A stretch of 55,368 nt of DNA from Mesostigma viride (GCA_009746045.1 RPFO01002124.1:1-55368), one strand, 5' to 3'. Positions 20,253-32,563 are shown, counted from the stretch's first letter. Translations and numbers: made by a program. Notes: generated from the sequence alone by a model not told the origin.

Positions 20253-23200
20253 AAGGAACAAGAGAAGGAGAGGGAAGTTCAGCTTCAGAAGGAAAAGGAG
20301 GAGCAGGAGAGGGCCTCCTTGCTTCAGAAGGGAAAAGAGGTGGAGAGGGCCACCTATGTCGACAAGGTCAAGTCGACGAGCGAGTCTCCTAAGTATAGTA
20401 CGCCACCCGCCTCTCCGCCCAAGGGCGTAGAGGAGTTTCCTCCTCTGTCAACAATGCTTGCTGCCGGGGCTGGGCCAAGCTCCGTGGAGGCGTCGGCCTC
20501 CAAATCTCCCAAGCGGCCCGCACCTGAGGCACAGGCTGCCGGGGCTGGGTCCAGCTCCGTTGTGTCTCCACAGTCTCCTCAGCGGCCCGCACCTGAGGCA
20601 CAGGCTGCCGGGGCTGGGTCCAGCTCCGTTGTGTCTCCACAGTCTCCCCAGCGGCCCGCCATCAACAAGGAGTCCCCCGTCCGCGGGAAGTCGACCTCAA
20701 ACTCGCCGAGGTCCGCCCCCGTCGAGGTGGTTACCTCGAAGCCCAGCTCGCCGCCCAAGTCTTCTCCAAGGGCCCACCACGAGGCGTCTGAGCAGGGCAG
20801 CCCGCCGCCCAAGTCACCTCTAAGGTCCCACCACGAGGCTTCGACCTCGAAGGTCAGCACGTCGCCCAGGTCTCCTTCAAGGTCCCTACCCGAGGCGTCG
20901 ACCTCACAGCCCAGCTCGCAGCCCGCGTCTCCCCAAAGCTCCCCTCCAAAGAAGGGGGCGACCTCCAAGTCCCGATCACCGCCCAAGTCGCCTGCAAAGT
21001 CTCCAGGTCGGAAGTCTCCGCCCAAGCGCCGGTCGCCACCCAAGCGCCGGTCGTCAAACTCACCTCCGAGGAGCCGCTCCCCACAGGCAAGAAAGAAAGC
21101 AAGAGCGGAATGGGAGGAGAAGGAGGATGACCATGAGCGGTTCCTGCGTGATCTGCAGAAGAACATTGACCTCCTGATCAGCATGGAGGACAGGGACAAG
21201 GCAGACCCAAGGCCACTGGAGGATCTTCCGGAGGAGGAAAGAAAGAGAAGGAATGACCGCATGGCACTTCTGACTTCTTATCTGGATCAGGCAACGCAGC
21301 ACGCCGAAGATCTGGTGAATCTGGAGAAAAAGGACAAGGAACGGAAGGCCGCCCAGGAGCTCCTGGAAAGGGAGCAGAGGGAATGGGTGAAGAAGGAAAG
21401 GGCAGAGCGAGAGGCGAAGCAGGCAGAAATGGAAGCTGCGGAGATGGAGGAGGCGGAGCGCAGGAAGAGGAGGGCGTCGTGGGAGCGGGACGAAAAGGAG
21501 AGAAAGGCGAATGAGGAAAGGAAAAAGAAGGACGAGGAGGCAAAGGCGAAGAGGAAGGTGCAGGAGGAGGGGAAGAGGATGATGGAGGCGGGTGTGGCGG
21601 CACGCCTGAAATACCAAGCCAAACTTGAGGAGGAGCGCAGGAAGGCGCAGGCTGCAGAAAAGTCGACGGAGGTGGATGGGAAGACCGCGGGGGTCTCGGA
21701 GAAGGAGGGTACGGAGCCGTCTCAGGTGAGAAACAGTTTTTACCCCCATTAGTGTGCGTGTTTTTTTTAACGGTTTCGTTATTCCTTATCTCTGCTAAGC
21801 TCGTCTGACCATGAATGGGTCATTTCGCAGAGTGACCCTAACCTGAACCAACAAGTATGCTTTTCCCTGTTGTTTTGATTTCAGAGGAAGCGGGGGGCAG
21901 ACGAAAAGAAGTCAGAGGATCCCAAGAAGAGCGGGACAACAACGGAGGTGAGCGATAAGTAATCCTGTGTTTTTCGCCTTTGTTCTTTGTTCATTTGTCC
22001 ATCATTTCTGAGTTGCCGTTTCCTTCGCATGTGTGATTAATTTATGGAGGGTCATTTCGCAGAGTGACCCTAAACTTTTTCAACGAGTATGCTTTCCTCT
22101 GTCTTGCTGCATCCAGAGGAAGAAAGGGGGAGATGAGACAGAGTCTCAGGGGAACGCCGAGGTTGGGAGTGGGGAGGAGAAATTGCGGGTGAGCTAATAA
22201 TTTTTTCGCCGCTTCATAGTGCATGTCAGTTAGTCGTTCGTTCTGTTTGAGATTTTTTTATGAAGGGTCACTTCGCAGAGTGACCCTAAACTTTTTTTCC
22301 GATTATGCTTTTGTTTCGTTTTGTGGACCTGTGTGCAGCCGATCCAGTTGAGGGGCTTGGAAACTTGGAAGTCATGGTTGACGACTTACGAAAAACATCT
22401 GAACGATGACGCCAAGTCGTTCTTGAGCACCTTTGTGTCGAAGGAGATCGAAGTTGCGATCGATGACGGTGTCTGGCATGAGAGGATGGAAGTAATACAT
22501 GATATGGCCAGGCCTGATGAGATAATGAACCCTTGGAGTGAATCTGGTCTTCGTGCCTTTTTGTTCGAAGTCATGGGGCGGAGCCTTAGAGGCAAAAGGT
22601 GAAGGGGAAGAAATGGCATCTCTCTTCGACACCTTCGAGTTGCTTGTTACCGAGTGCGGGTCGAATATACCCGACGCAGTGGATGTTACAGCTTATGTTC
22701 CTCGAAGCCTGCTCGTCTGGATCAAGCTGTCTTGTGCGACCAAACAGTACTGCAAGGACACGAGACAGCACCCATTGTCACACGAGTATTTTGACATCAT
22801 CATATCTGTCTGCAGGTGGGAAATGTACCAGGTCCTAGAGCAGGGGAAGACAGGTGAGGATTGGGACACCTCCCCGCTGACGGAAACGGATGTCAATCTG
22901 CTCTTGAAGAAAGGGTTCAAGGCTGCACAGTTCGACTGGGATGTCTTCGGCGACTTTCTGATCGCCATGGACCACTCGGTATCTCCCGAGTTGTTCAGGG
23001 CTGGTTCGGAAGTGATTGAAGATTTGGATGGGGTTAGATCGCACTTCCTTTCGTCGTATTCAGTGTGGATGGCGCAGTTTAGGGTGAACCCAGACCCTAT
23101 TCTTCCGAGTCGAGCTGTTGAATTGTTTCTTCAGTTGTGCGAGGATGAGATCCTGCGTTTTCGTCAGAGTGGGGAGTTCGACATGGCCGGACAGTATGAG

Positions 23201-26200
23201 CCCCCACGAAAGGAGGTTGTCGCATGGCTTGAGTACAAGGGGATCGACGACTGCCTGTCGTTAGTGACGGCGAACATAAACGAGAAATCATGGAGTCAGG
23301 ACATGCTATCTCACTTGTTTTTTCTTCGGACGTTTTTCGAAAACGAACTGAGCCACACAACTCCATCTGAGATGTGGCCGATCGGACAAGTGTTGCGGGA
23401 GTGGAGATTTGACATTGAGGTAATTATTGACATTTGTGTACATTTTTATTCAGTCCGTTTAGATTAGTGTTGTGTATTTCTTTTGTTGAAAATTGTTACT
23501 AACGATGAACGCATTTCTTGCTCTACTTCCCGCCAGGAGGGTGACATTCCATGTTTTGAGGGACAAAGTCCTTCAGCGTGGAAACCGGAGGTAAGCAAAT
23601 GCCGCTAAAGGTTCGGGTCGATTTGTGAAGATAGGATATTCAAGAAATAGTTCCTGTTTTGACTGACTTTGTATATTTATCTGAACGCACGTTTCGTCTT
23701 GCAGGATGACGATCAACCTTTTGAAGAGGTCGAAGGGATGGGGACGGAGAACGTAGAGGTAGGAAATTTGTTTCATTTTACTGTTCAAGCTTAGGGTTGG
23801 GGTCGCTCCGCAGAGCAACGTTAAAAAAATTAATGCTCGTTTTTTTTATGTCATCGTCTGAATTATTATTATTTTTTTTTCATGCAGGAGGTGGACGAGA
23901 AGGAAGAGGAGGAGAAGGAGCAGGAGGTGGACGAGGAGGAAGAGGAGGAGGAGCACGAGGAGGAGGAGGAGGAGGAGGAAGAAAATGAGCCCGAGCCAAC
24001 TCCGAAGGGGAAGGGAAGGCAAAGGTTTGTACAATGTTTTTTAATTTTTAACGCTGAAGGTCGCGCTGCAGAGCTAGGATGCCAGAGTTCAGATTACTCT
24101 TCTTAATACATTTCGCTTCATGTGTATGTTGTGTGTTGTTAATATACCTTCCAGCAGGCTAAAAAAAGGCGACGACGACATTCCAGGATCCCAAGAAGCT
24201 TATTGACAGAAAGAATAAGGTGAAGACTATCTGTGATATTGGCGACCTCATCCTAGGCAAGCCCCCTAAGGATGTTACGATGGGTGCCGGGGAGTTTCGC
24301 AAGTATCTCGCCCAACTACGCGTTGAAGCGGCGGCCGATTTCGCAAAGCAATCTGACACCTTCAACGGTGAGCTGGCCTATGATTTCGTCAACCAAGTCA
24401 AGTCCAAGGGCACCGAAAAGTTCAAGTGGAAACCAAAGGAGTACACGGAGGCGAAGGTGGACAAGGTCATCAAGTTCATGAAGTTGGATCTCAAGAGAAG
24501 GGATCGTGAACGGGCGAAGCTGCTTGAGGGTCAGGCAAAAGCGTCCAAAAAGAAGAGGGATGCGGATAAAAAGGAGAAGGGGAAGGATAAGGGGGTGGAA
24601 ATGGAGGATGACGCGGCCGGGGGGAGAAGGGCGGGAAGGGAAAGAAGGGGAAGAAGGCGGGAGAAAAGGAAGAGGTGCGTTTTTCGCGGAATTTTTTATT
24701 TAGAGGGGTAGCTCTGTGGAGTGAACCTTTTTACCTTCTCCGTGCTTTGCACCCTATTCGGTATTTTTTGTCTGCACGCCGACTATTTGCAAACGTTAAA
24801 CTATTTATTGTTTTCCTGTCTCATCTTCGTCAATGTCTTCCTCCAGGGTGGCGAGGGGGAGAAAGGCGGAAAAGGAAAGAAGGGGAAGAAGGCGGGAGAA
24901 AAGGAAGCGGTGCGTTTTTGGTGATTTAGATTCAGAGGGGTAGCTCCGTGGAGTGACCCTTTTTACCTTCTGTGTTCTTAGCACCCTACTCTGAGATTTT
25001 CCTACGCTCGCGGACTATATGCATACGTTAAACTATTTATTGCTTTCTTGTCTCATGTTCGTCAATGCCTTCGTTCAGGGTGCCGAGGGGGAAGGAGACG
25101 GTGACGGAAGGTTGGCCGGCAATGATGCCGTTTTTGCACTCGTCAAGGAGATGCTTAACTACGTCGAAGCCAGGGGCAAGGCGCCGGCGTCGGATATATT
25201 AAAGTGGCCTACCTTCTCCCCTTTTCTTGAGCTTCTGAAAGCACTTTCAAAGCTCTTCAAGGAGGGGATCCTGACGAGTAGTGGAAAGGTGGACAAGGAG
25301 CCGATCATCAAAGATTGGAAGATGGCAACGACCGTGGACTCCGAGAAGGAGATCAGGGACAAAGCCATTCGGGACGCGAATGCTGTGCGGGAATCCCGTT
25401 GGATTCGACCGAGTGACTTCATCGATACCGGTTGCAATAGCATGCGCATTCACACCGTCAACGGGCTGATTTTGCCTGACAACATGAGGCAGCGGTTGCT
25501 AAGCGATGAGGTGTTCAGGGAGAACGGGCGCATCTTGCTGAATGCAAAGACAAACAGTTTGCATTTTAAGGTGTGCATCCCTGTGTGGCAGTTCGCCTTT
25601 CAAGCGCTTGCGGAAACCAAGCCAAGCCTCTTCGCCAAACACATCACGTCCACCGGCCCTTACCGGGATTGGCTGAAAAAATGCCATGGCGCTAGGACTG
25701 ACGCGGAGTTCGTGGGCTCGCGTTACTTTCGCCCCTTGTCCGACAAGGAGATTGAGAAGTATCTTGGAACCAAGTCCACCGCTTCTTTCCTCAAGAGAGG
25801 TGTTGAGTTCCGGACCTATGCACGAGTCGGGGAACAAGACGACGTTCTGCCCTTTGATTTTCAACCAAGGGAGGTCTTCAGCCTAATAAGCCAGGCCTCC
25901 TTAAAGGCATTCGACCCAAGATTTCACGAAGAACATCCTGATGGCGAATATCTCGTTCTTCGATATGCGGTGGTCGACGGAAACCACTATTTCAAGGGTT
26001 TAAAGTCTTTCAAGCAATTGGAGGGGGAATGGACGCCCGGTGTGACACATGTTAAGAAACTAATGTGTGAAGGGGGGGCAGCGTCTGAGAACGCGAAGGA
26101 CAGTGCCGCGGCGGCTAAACTTTTCTCATCCCTTATGGAACAATTCCATACTGGGTACGGGGGAACGAACGTCATTCTGCTTCGGGGGGCCGACCTTCTT

Positions 26201-29200
26201 CCAAATTGGGACGAGTGTAAAAAGTTCCCGGAAATATCTGTAAGTGGTAGTTCTATCTATGGCAATGGTGACGCTGCAGTTCCACCACTTCGTCGTGTTA
26301 TGTCGAGTAAGGGTCGCACTGTGGAGTGACCATGTCAAAAGTCTTCCTTTATCATGCATTATAAATGCGGGAAGTCGCACACAGAAACGACAATGGCAGT
26401 CAAACTCTCATCCCGACATATTTCTGGGGTGGTTTCGCAGAGTGACCCTAACTTACCGATTTCGGCGCTGAAGACCATTTTTCGCGCTCCCGTGCGTTCA
26501 TAACGTCACGCTGCAAGTCGACCCTTGAATTGTTCTTGTGTGTCAATTTTTCGTTCCTCTGTTCGTGACAGGAGGTTGGGAAGAAGAAGCTGGATCGCCT
26601 ATTCGAAATCTCCAAGGGCGCCAATGCCGAAGATCAGGCGGTAGCGGATCGGACGCTTGGGCAGGCGCTTCTGGATGTTTGGAATTACAACAGGCTGTAC
26701 TTGCACGGCGTCGTGAAGCAGGGCAAAGGGCATTTTATTCCCGATGGCCATTACACGAACCTGCTGGCGTACATCCTGCCGGCCACCAAACAATCAGTCG
26801 GGAGGGAAGGGAGTTTGGAGGGGAGTAAGGAGGATAAGGGGGAGTTGAGGGAGGAAGAAGGCGAGCGGAAAAAAAACAAGGCCCAACCTTCCCAAATTTC
26901 AAATTACAATCGAGTTCTGGCGAACACCTTCCTGCGCCTCACAAAGGCCAGGCCGGATGATGAGAATGACGTCACACCAGCTTCTGAGGAGACTATGACT
27001 CTCAGATGCCGGTTCGCTAACGCCGAGGGCACCAAGAAGGGGCAAAAGGTGTCCTGGACGTCTGTAAGGAACCTGGCGTCGTTTCCGATGATGGACGCTG
27101 TGTGTGAATGCATCATGAGTGGGGAGGTTGGGCCCGAAAAGCTGTCAAAGTTGGTGGAGTTGGCCAAGGACGTACTTGAGTGCGTTCGCCAATTCATCCT
27201 TATTAAGTTTCAGGAAAAGCCCGACTTGGATGGCGAATGTAAGGGGGGGGCTGATATGGAGTACAAGGCTTCTCGCTTATTTGAAGAGGTGTTCGGCTGT
27301 CGACTACTTGGGCGGATGCCAAGGAACAAGGACGTCGTCGATCGATTCCTTGCATTTTGGGAGAAGGCCGTCATCATCACGCGCAATGTCGCCTACCTCT
27401 TAAAGTCCGAAGGTCTTGCCAATCACCTAAGGATTCCGAGAAAGGATCTGATGGATAGCAAAATCGATCTAGTGGATCTCCTCGACAAAACCGCTCCGAA
27501 CTTCAGCATGAAGGGTTCGCACGGCCTTCTGGACAAGGACTTGTATCTCCACTATCAAAAAAAGATGGAAGGAGGGGAAGGGAAGAAGGAGGCGGTTGTT
27601 GAGGCGAAGGAGAAAGTTGCAGGGAAAGGGGGGGAGAAGGTGGAAGAGAAAAGTGCTGAGCCGATTGAGTATAACTGGCGCAGCATTTCCTGGGATAAGA
27701 TGACCGTCTGGTATTCTTCTCATAGTCTCCCTAAAGGCGGCCCTGACAGGAAGAAGGCATTTGTGAGGAGGGTGGCGGCGGAGGTGGCGGTGGGCGACGG
27801 TGAGGGCTTCCCATCCACTTTCGCGAGGCAAGACGATGGCCTGACGCCACTACCGTGCTGTAGAATCCTGAATTTGGATGGTGAGTTCGGCCGCAAGTGG
27901 ACGTCCTTCAAGGACTTCTGGTGGGGTGACCATGACCTCTTTATGGTTCCTCCAAAAAAGACAACTGTCGAACGAGCTTCCGGTTACCACAGGAAGCTTA
28001 TCGAGCTAGCGACGCAGTTTTTCGAGGAGTTGCGTCCCATCGTGGTCGTTTTTGGCGGAAAGAAGTCATTGGATGGCTTCGAAGACTTACTGGTTCGGAT
28101 GGGGAAGATGCCTGACGTCTCGTGGACGTCATTGGCGAAGAAGAGGAAGGCTGAGGATGACGCGGAAGGAGATTCGGATGGGGACGAGGGAGGCGAGGGA
28201 CAGGGAAAGGAAGGAGGGTCGACTCGCAGAGCGACGTCTACGGGGGGAGAGAAGTCGTCACCGCAGAAGACGTCTAAGGGGGGAGAGAAGTCGTCACCGC
28301 AGAAGACGCGGGACAAAGGGAAGGGTGGGCAGCGGCCGTCTGTCCAGCCGCAGCCGGAGTCACACCCTTCCAAAAAGCTTCGAAAGGCAGTTGTTCAAAT
28401 CTCGGACGACGAAGATGAAGCTGAGCCTGGCGCTTCTGCCCGGCCTGTCGCTCCTTCCGCGCCTACGCGCGTTTCAAAGTATCCCAAGAAAGAGCTTCGA
28501 AGGCAGCCAGTCGAGTCATCATCATCCTCCTCCGAGGAGGAGGAGGAGGAGGAGGAGGGGAGGAGGGGGAGGAGGGGAGGAGGGGGAGGAGGGGAGGAGG
28601 GGGAGGAGGAGGAGGAGGAGGAGGAGGAGGAGGAGGAGGCGGAGGAGGGGAGGAGGAGGAGGAGGAGGAGGAGGAGGAGGAGGAGGAGGAGGGAGGAGGA
28701 GGAGGACGGGGATGACGACGAGGAGGAGGAAGATGGAGGGAGGCGAAGGGGTGATGGAAGGGCAAGGGGTGGAGGGGCAGGAGGGTCAACTCGCAGAGCG
28801 ACGTCTGAGGGGAGGAAGAAGCCTGCCGCGCCCTCCAAGTCTTCCGGCTCGTCTCGACCCAAGACAGCTGCTACTCGAGCTCCGAAAGGAATAACAAAGG
28901 GTGAGGAAATCGCTGTTTTGGTCGTGGCATGTATCCTGAATTTTTTTTTTAATTCGTTTGCAATCTATCTACGTTGACTTTAGTCCGTCGTTGATGTGCC
29001 GATTGGTTACGCGCAGGTAATGATGTGGTGCGGGCGAACGCTGCGGTGGGCTTCGGTCCTGCAGCTAAACTTACTGCTCAGTCTGAAGGGGTGGAAGCGA
29101 ATGCGCAGAGCCAAGAGCCTTATGAGAAGCCTACGCTGTGGATGAGACTTATGGACGGGGAACAGAAACACGGAGCACCGGAGTGCTTCTGGATTGATGG

Positions 29201-29546
29201 GTGGGCCGAGAACACCATGAGAAGGGCCAATGCGAGTAGGGAAAAGCAAAAGTATACCAAGTTACAGGAGGTGAAGTTGTACGGGCAGGTAGGTGGATAC
29301 GATCGGAAATGGAGGGACGTTTGCATGAAGTTTTTTCCAGAAGAGACAGAGGGCGGAAAGTTGCATCGGGGCAAGTTCTGGATGCCTTTGGACTATGTGA
29401 AGAAGGTGGTGACTCTGATGGACGGAAAGAGTTGGAATGATGTGGCAAAGTGGGCACCTGCGATGTCCATCGATCCAAAGAGGAAGAAGTCCAAAACAGA
29501 AGAGCAGAAATTGGAAGCAGAAGCAAGGAGCAAGAATAAGAAGTGA
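20253..29546 (+). CDS. Large E1 gene of unknown function, at least 12 exons (~2,500 residues)
   Basis: Exons: 20253-21725, 21885-21947, 22117-22188, 22339-23419, 23537-23590, 23705-23758, 23888-24024, 24187-24674, 24847-24909, 25079-26239, 26572-28900, 29017-29546. All have GT-AG borders and nearly all are phase 0. The first exon acceptor (TTTGCCGCAG) implies an upstream start exon. The N-terminal part is Ser/Pro-rich with repeats (AQAAGAGSSSVVSPQSPQRP twice), then a long Glu/Lys/Arg coiled coil. The later exons encode globular-looking, unrecognised segments. Exon 11 adds Glu- and Arg-rich runs and basic tails that suggest a nuclear protein. One-base frame breaks occur in exons 4 (near 22600), 7 and 8 (G-run near 24620). 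They may be assembly errors. No nuclease, helicase or polymerase motif was seen. It may be an accessory transposition protein; that is inference. Confidence 0.6.
24614..25078 (+). repeat. Tandem duplication of an exon end plus its intron
   Basis: Two units of about 232 bp (24614-24846 and 24847-25078). Each has a Gly/Lys-rich exon end (GEKGGKGKKGKKAGEKE), a GTGCGT donor, a palindrome copy (24706-24727, 24938-24959), and the same intron body ending at a CAG acceptor. The duplication made the 63-bp exon 24847-24909, which keeps frame. Confidence 0.8.
26240..26571 (+). other. Intron of the large E1 gene with palindrome copies
   Basis: Donor GTAAGT, acceptor GTGACAG. Palindrome-type copies at 26311-26331 and 26426-26448, with a decayed one near 26503. 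Confidence 0.7.
28524..28720 (+). repeat. (GGA)n-type coding microsatellite
   Basis: Runs of GAGGAG and GGAGGAGGGG in exon 11 of the large E1 gene code for Glu, Gly and Arg runs, depending on frame. Indels here would be hard to detect in the assembly. Confidence 0.8.
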
Positions 29547-29782
29547 CGTTCGAAGACTTTATTTTATGTTGGACGAGTCTTTAGTAAATTCAGTCGACTC
29601 CGTCTCAAGTGCGACGAATGTATCCATGATATTCTTCAATGAAACAATGCAATTTCACGCTAATGTAAAGTTTTTATGTCACACGAGACTTACAATGAGA
29701 TAAATACCCACAAATTGTAATATTTACGTGAAATTTATACGTTCGCAAGCCAAAATTCAAGATTTTTGCCTCAAAATTGAAG
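29547..29782. other. E1 right flank, non-coding
   Basis: AT-rich sequence between the stop of the large gene and the right inverted repeat; probably its 3' UTR. No gene seen. Confidence 0.6.
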
Positions 29783-29832
29783 GAAAAGTGTCACACACTT
29801 GGCTTGGACCGCGGAACATTCGAAGTGGGCCC
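29783..29832 (-). repeat. E1 right terminal inverted repeat
   Basis: Reverse complement of the left end in blocks of 14 bp (29783-29796) and 21 bp (29812-29832). GGCC follows at 29833-29836, a possible target duplication. Confidence 0.78.
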
Positions 29833-29836
29833 GGCC

Positions 29837-32186
29837 CCCTCCCCTGGGCCCCAATATGACCCCGTGGATGGGTGGGATGAGGATGGGGTGGGTTTGACGG
29901 GACCTAGTGCACGTAGTGACTCACCTCCTGTGCTAGCCACGGATAATGTGGGAGGCCCGCCTAGCGTGGCCTCGCCGGAGGGTCAGGGTCCTGCCCATGC
30001 GCCTCGCCCACCTAGGGACCTGGCTTCAACGGTCACGGCCTTGTGGCGTGCTCGATCAGGCGCTTAAAGCGAAAGCTGCATCAGGGGTGGCTCAGGTCAA
30101 AACTCTCTCACAGGGGGTCAGGCCGGTTAAGTCAGCCTTGTTTCCTACGTGTAGACCGTGGCAGCTGGTGGCTGTGGACACGCAAGCATCCGTGTCTATT
30201 ATCTCTCGTCGGGCAGCCACCCTGTATCCAGTGCTAGAGTCGCCGTACAAATCGGTGACCGACTTTGCAGGCACTTCGGCATATCAAGTTACCGGGATGG
30301 TGGTGCTGCCGGTGTTGGGCATTGACACGCCGTTTCACGTCGTGGATGGCTACGAGGATGTGGCCTTGCTGGGCGAACCTTTCGTATCATACCCGGGGTT
30401 CTCAGTGTCCGCTGACTTGCTGTCAGTCGCGGGGGTGGGCAGCATCCCGCTTCGCGAGTACCACGCTCCATTGGGGGTGGTGGTCGGGCAGCCCGGCGTC
30501 GTGCGGCGCTTACCGATGGCGGCGTTTTCCACACCGCCGCTCGTCCAGTCCATCATTCAGCCTCAGGATTGGCACCCGCGCAGCTTCGGCCTCCACTCAC
30601 ACTCACTGGCGGCGGATAGCCCTGTGACGTGGGAGCAACTTGTCCTGGACTGTCAAGATCCTCTCAAGTTTGCTTTGTGGCGCGACGCGTTCATTCGAGC
30701 CAAGGAGCAGTGGCGAGAGCGCGAGGTCTACCGAGGATTGGAGAGTGTGCCAGCCGGGGCCACGCGGTTGCGGTTGAAGTTCGTGCTCACCTACAAGCCG
30801 GACGAGACCAACTCTTCGGTGGTGTTCCGGGTAAGGCCCGTGGTCACGGAGACGAAGGGGTCCTCCCCGCTGGACGCCAAGGATCTTTATACCCCTGGGC
30901 TCAACCATGTTTCGCATCGGCTACTGACGGTCATCTACTTGGGCAAGCGGAACGCGGGCAAGGACTACGGGATGTGGTGCGGTGACTTTCAGCGGGCATT
31001 CCTCCACAGCGACGCTGGGGTCGCGCAGCAAACATGGCAAGGCACCCGCTACGTGGTGAAGGTCCCGGTGGTCTGGCAGGATGGCACCATTGGCAGCGAG
31101 TATATCGAGCTGTTGACAGGGGTGGAGGGGCTGCAGAGCTCTCCCATCATCTTCCGCATTTCCGCGGAGGAGGTCTTGCAGAGCTTAGGGGCCACGTACC
31201 ATCGCGCGGATCCTAACTTCTTTGTGGTCCCCACCGGCGTCCCTGGCGAGCCAGCCCTCTTCGTGTGGCATGGCGATGACTTCAAGCTGGTGGCACCTCG
31301 CACCTTTGCTACCCAGTTTCTTGCTGCAGTGGCGGCTAAGTTTCCCCTGGGCAGGGCGGTGGATCATGAGGAGGGTAAACCCGTGGTGTTTTGCGGCGTG
31401 CAGTCTACGTTGCAGCGGGATTCGCGTTCTGGCGAATGGGTCATGCACATGCAGGATAGCCGCAACTATGTGGTTGACCTGCTGGCCGACCTCCCGTCCC
31501 CGCTGTTGGCAACCCATGGGCCCTCGGTTAAGGGCAAGCTCGGGTGGTTGGCGGACACGGTGGCACCTGATTTGGCAGTGCTCGCTCGCCTGCCCGATGA
31601 TGTGCTGGAAGGACTAGGGTCCATTCATGTTCGGCGGCAGCTGGCCATGACGCCCGGCATTGTGCTTCGTGGGCTCGATTGCTCACAGCCGGTGCACCTC
31701 GAGATAGTGACGGATGCTAATCTAGAGACGCGCACAGTCAGCCAAGTGCGGGCCCGCATGGGGGCACTGTTCTTTATCAGCAATGAGGGCCAGCCTGGCA
31801 TGTTGTTAGATTGGTACTCGCGCTTGCACAGCCGCATTGCCACTAGCCCCAACACGGCTGAATGCCGGGGCATTGTTTCAGCTATCTCACATGGCATGTG
31901 GCTGCGGTACTTGCTGGGTTGGGTATTTGGCTCGTGTGGGTTCACTCTTCACTGGACTAGCACGGTGCACACTGACTCACAAAGTTGTTTGGCCTTCCTT
32001 GACAATCCCTATGCGCGGTCACAGGACGTTGATTACCTCGTACTCGCTGAGGCGGCCTCCTGCGTCACGCGTCTCCAGCACATCGCGGATGAACTCAATC
32101 CCGCGGATGCACTCACCAAGGAGGCGCGGGAGGCTGCCCCGCAGTACGCAGTGTTGCGCAAGCGCATGACGATGCAACACCCGTGA
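29837..32186 (+). pseudogene. pol: copia-A protease-RT-RNase H half
   Basis: After a Pro-rich linker (frame of 29777-30067) the frame shifts near 30050 into a long open ORF to 32186. Its N-terminal part is retropepsin-like (AVDTQASVSII, then VALLGEPFV), with DTQ for DTG. RT follows with CGDFQRAFLHSD and VWHGDDFKLV, and RNase H with IVTDANLETR, AECRGI, HTDSQSCL and the LNPADALTK end. Identity to copia-B is clear by eye across all domains. The integrase half lies at 500-1975, on the other side of E1, which confirms the same gag-integrase-protease-RT order. The frameshift and the E1 insertion make it non-functional. Confidence 0.82.
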
Positions 32187-32563
32187 GCCACACAGGGTTA
32201 CGGCTCGGGCGCTTTATGAATACAGCCATAACTCACCCTGTGTTGCTAGCATTCACGAATATCATGGTGGTAGTTTTTTTGCTTGTCCTGACCATACCCT
32301 AGCCACGTTGGACGGTGCCTTGGGCCCGTCGGCGGGTCACTGGTCCTAATAAATGGGTCACCTTTTGTCTGGTGGCATAGTTGTTTTTTTCTCGATACTT
32401 ATTACATCACTATTCATGTGTGATCACAAGGGCGCGGGTCGATACCGTGGTGATTTTGACGGCCTTGAGGCCCCCTTGAGTTCCCTACCTTAGAGGGTTT
32501 TGTATGGTCTGCATTTGATGTAATTATTTTGATAATTAATCAAAGAACAAAAGAGTATGTCGG
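32187..32563 (+). other. copia-A 3' untranslated region
   Basis: Non-coding sequence between the pol stop and the LTR. A purine-rich stretch (AAAGAACAAAAGAG) at about 32542-32555 lies just before the LTR and could be the polypurine tract. Confidence 0.55.

Larger units (their letters stand above)
1980..29832. mobile_element. E1: 27.9-kb DNA transposon-like element inserted in copia-A
   Basis: The two ends are inverted copies. The left end, 1980-2000, contains CCCACTTCGAATGTTCCG, and 29812-29832 is its exact reverse complement over 21 bp. A second inverted block, GTGTGACACTTTTC, lies at 2005-2018 and, reversed, at 29783-29796. The flanks are the 5' (gag-integrase) and 3' (protease-RT-RNase H) halves of one copia element on the same strand, which defines the insertion independently of the repeats. 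Inside are a DDE transposase-like gene, a small broken gene and a ~2,500-residue multi-exon gene. There is also an element-specific palindrome, a nested copia and several arrays. I see no DNA polymerase, capsid or packaging ATPase, so it is not a recognisable Polinton or virus. Superfamily is not assigned. Confidence 0.78.

Noticed and set aside
1980-29832. E1 as a Polinton/Maverick or an endogenous virus
   Set aside because: No protein-primed DNA polymerase, retroviral-type integrase, capsid or packaging ATPase motif in any frame; the DDE gene is of another type.
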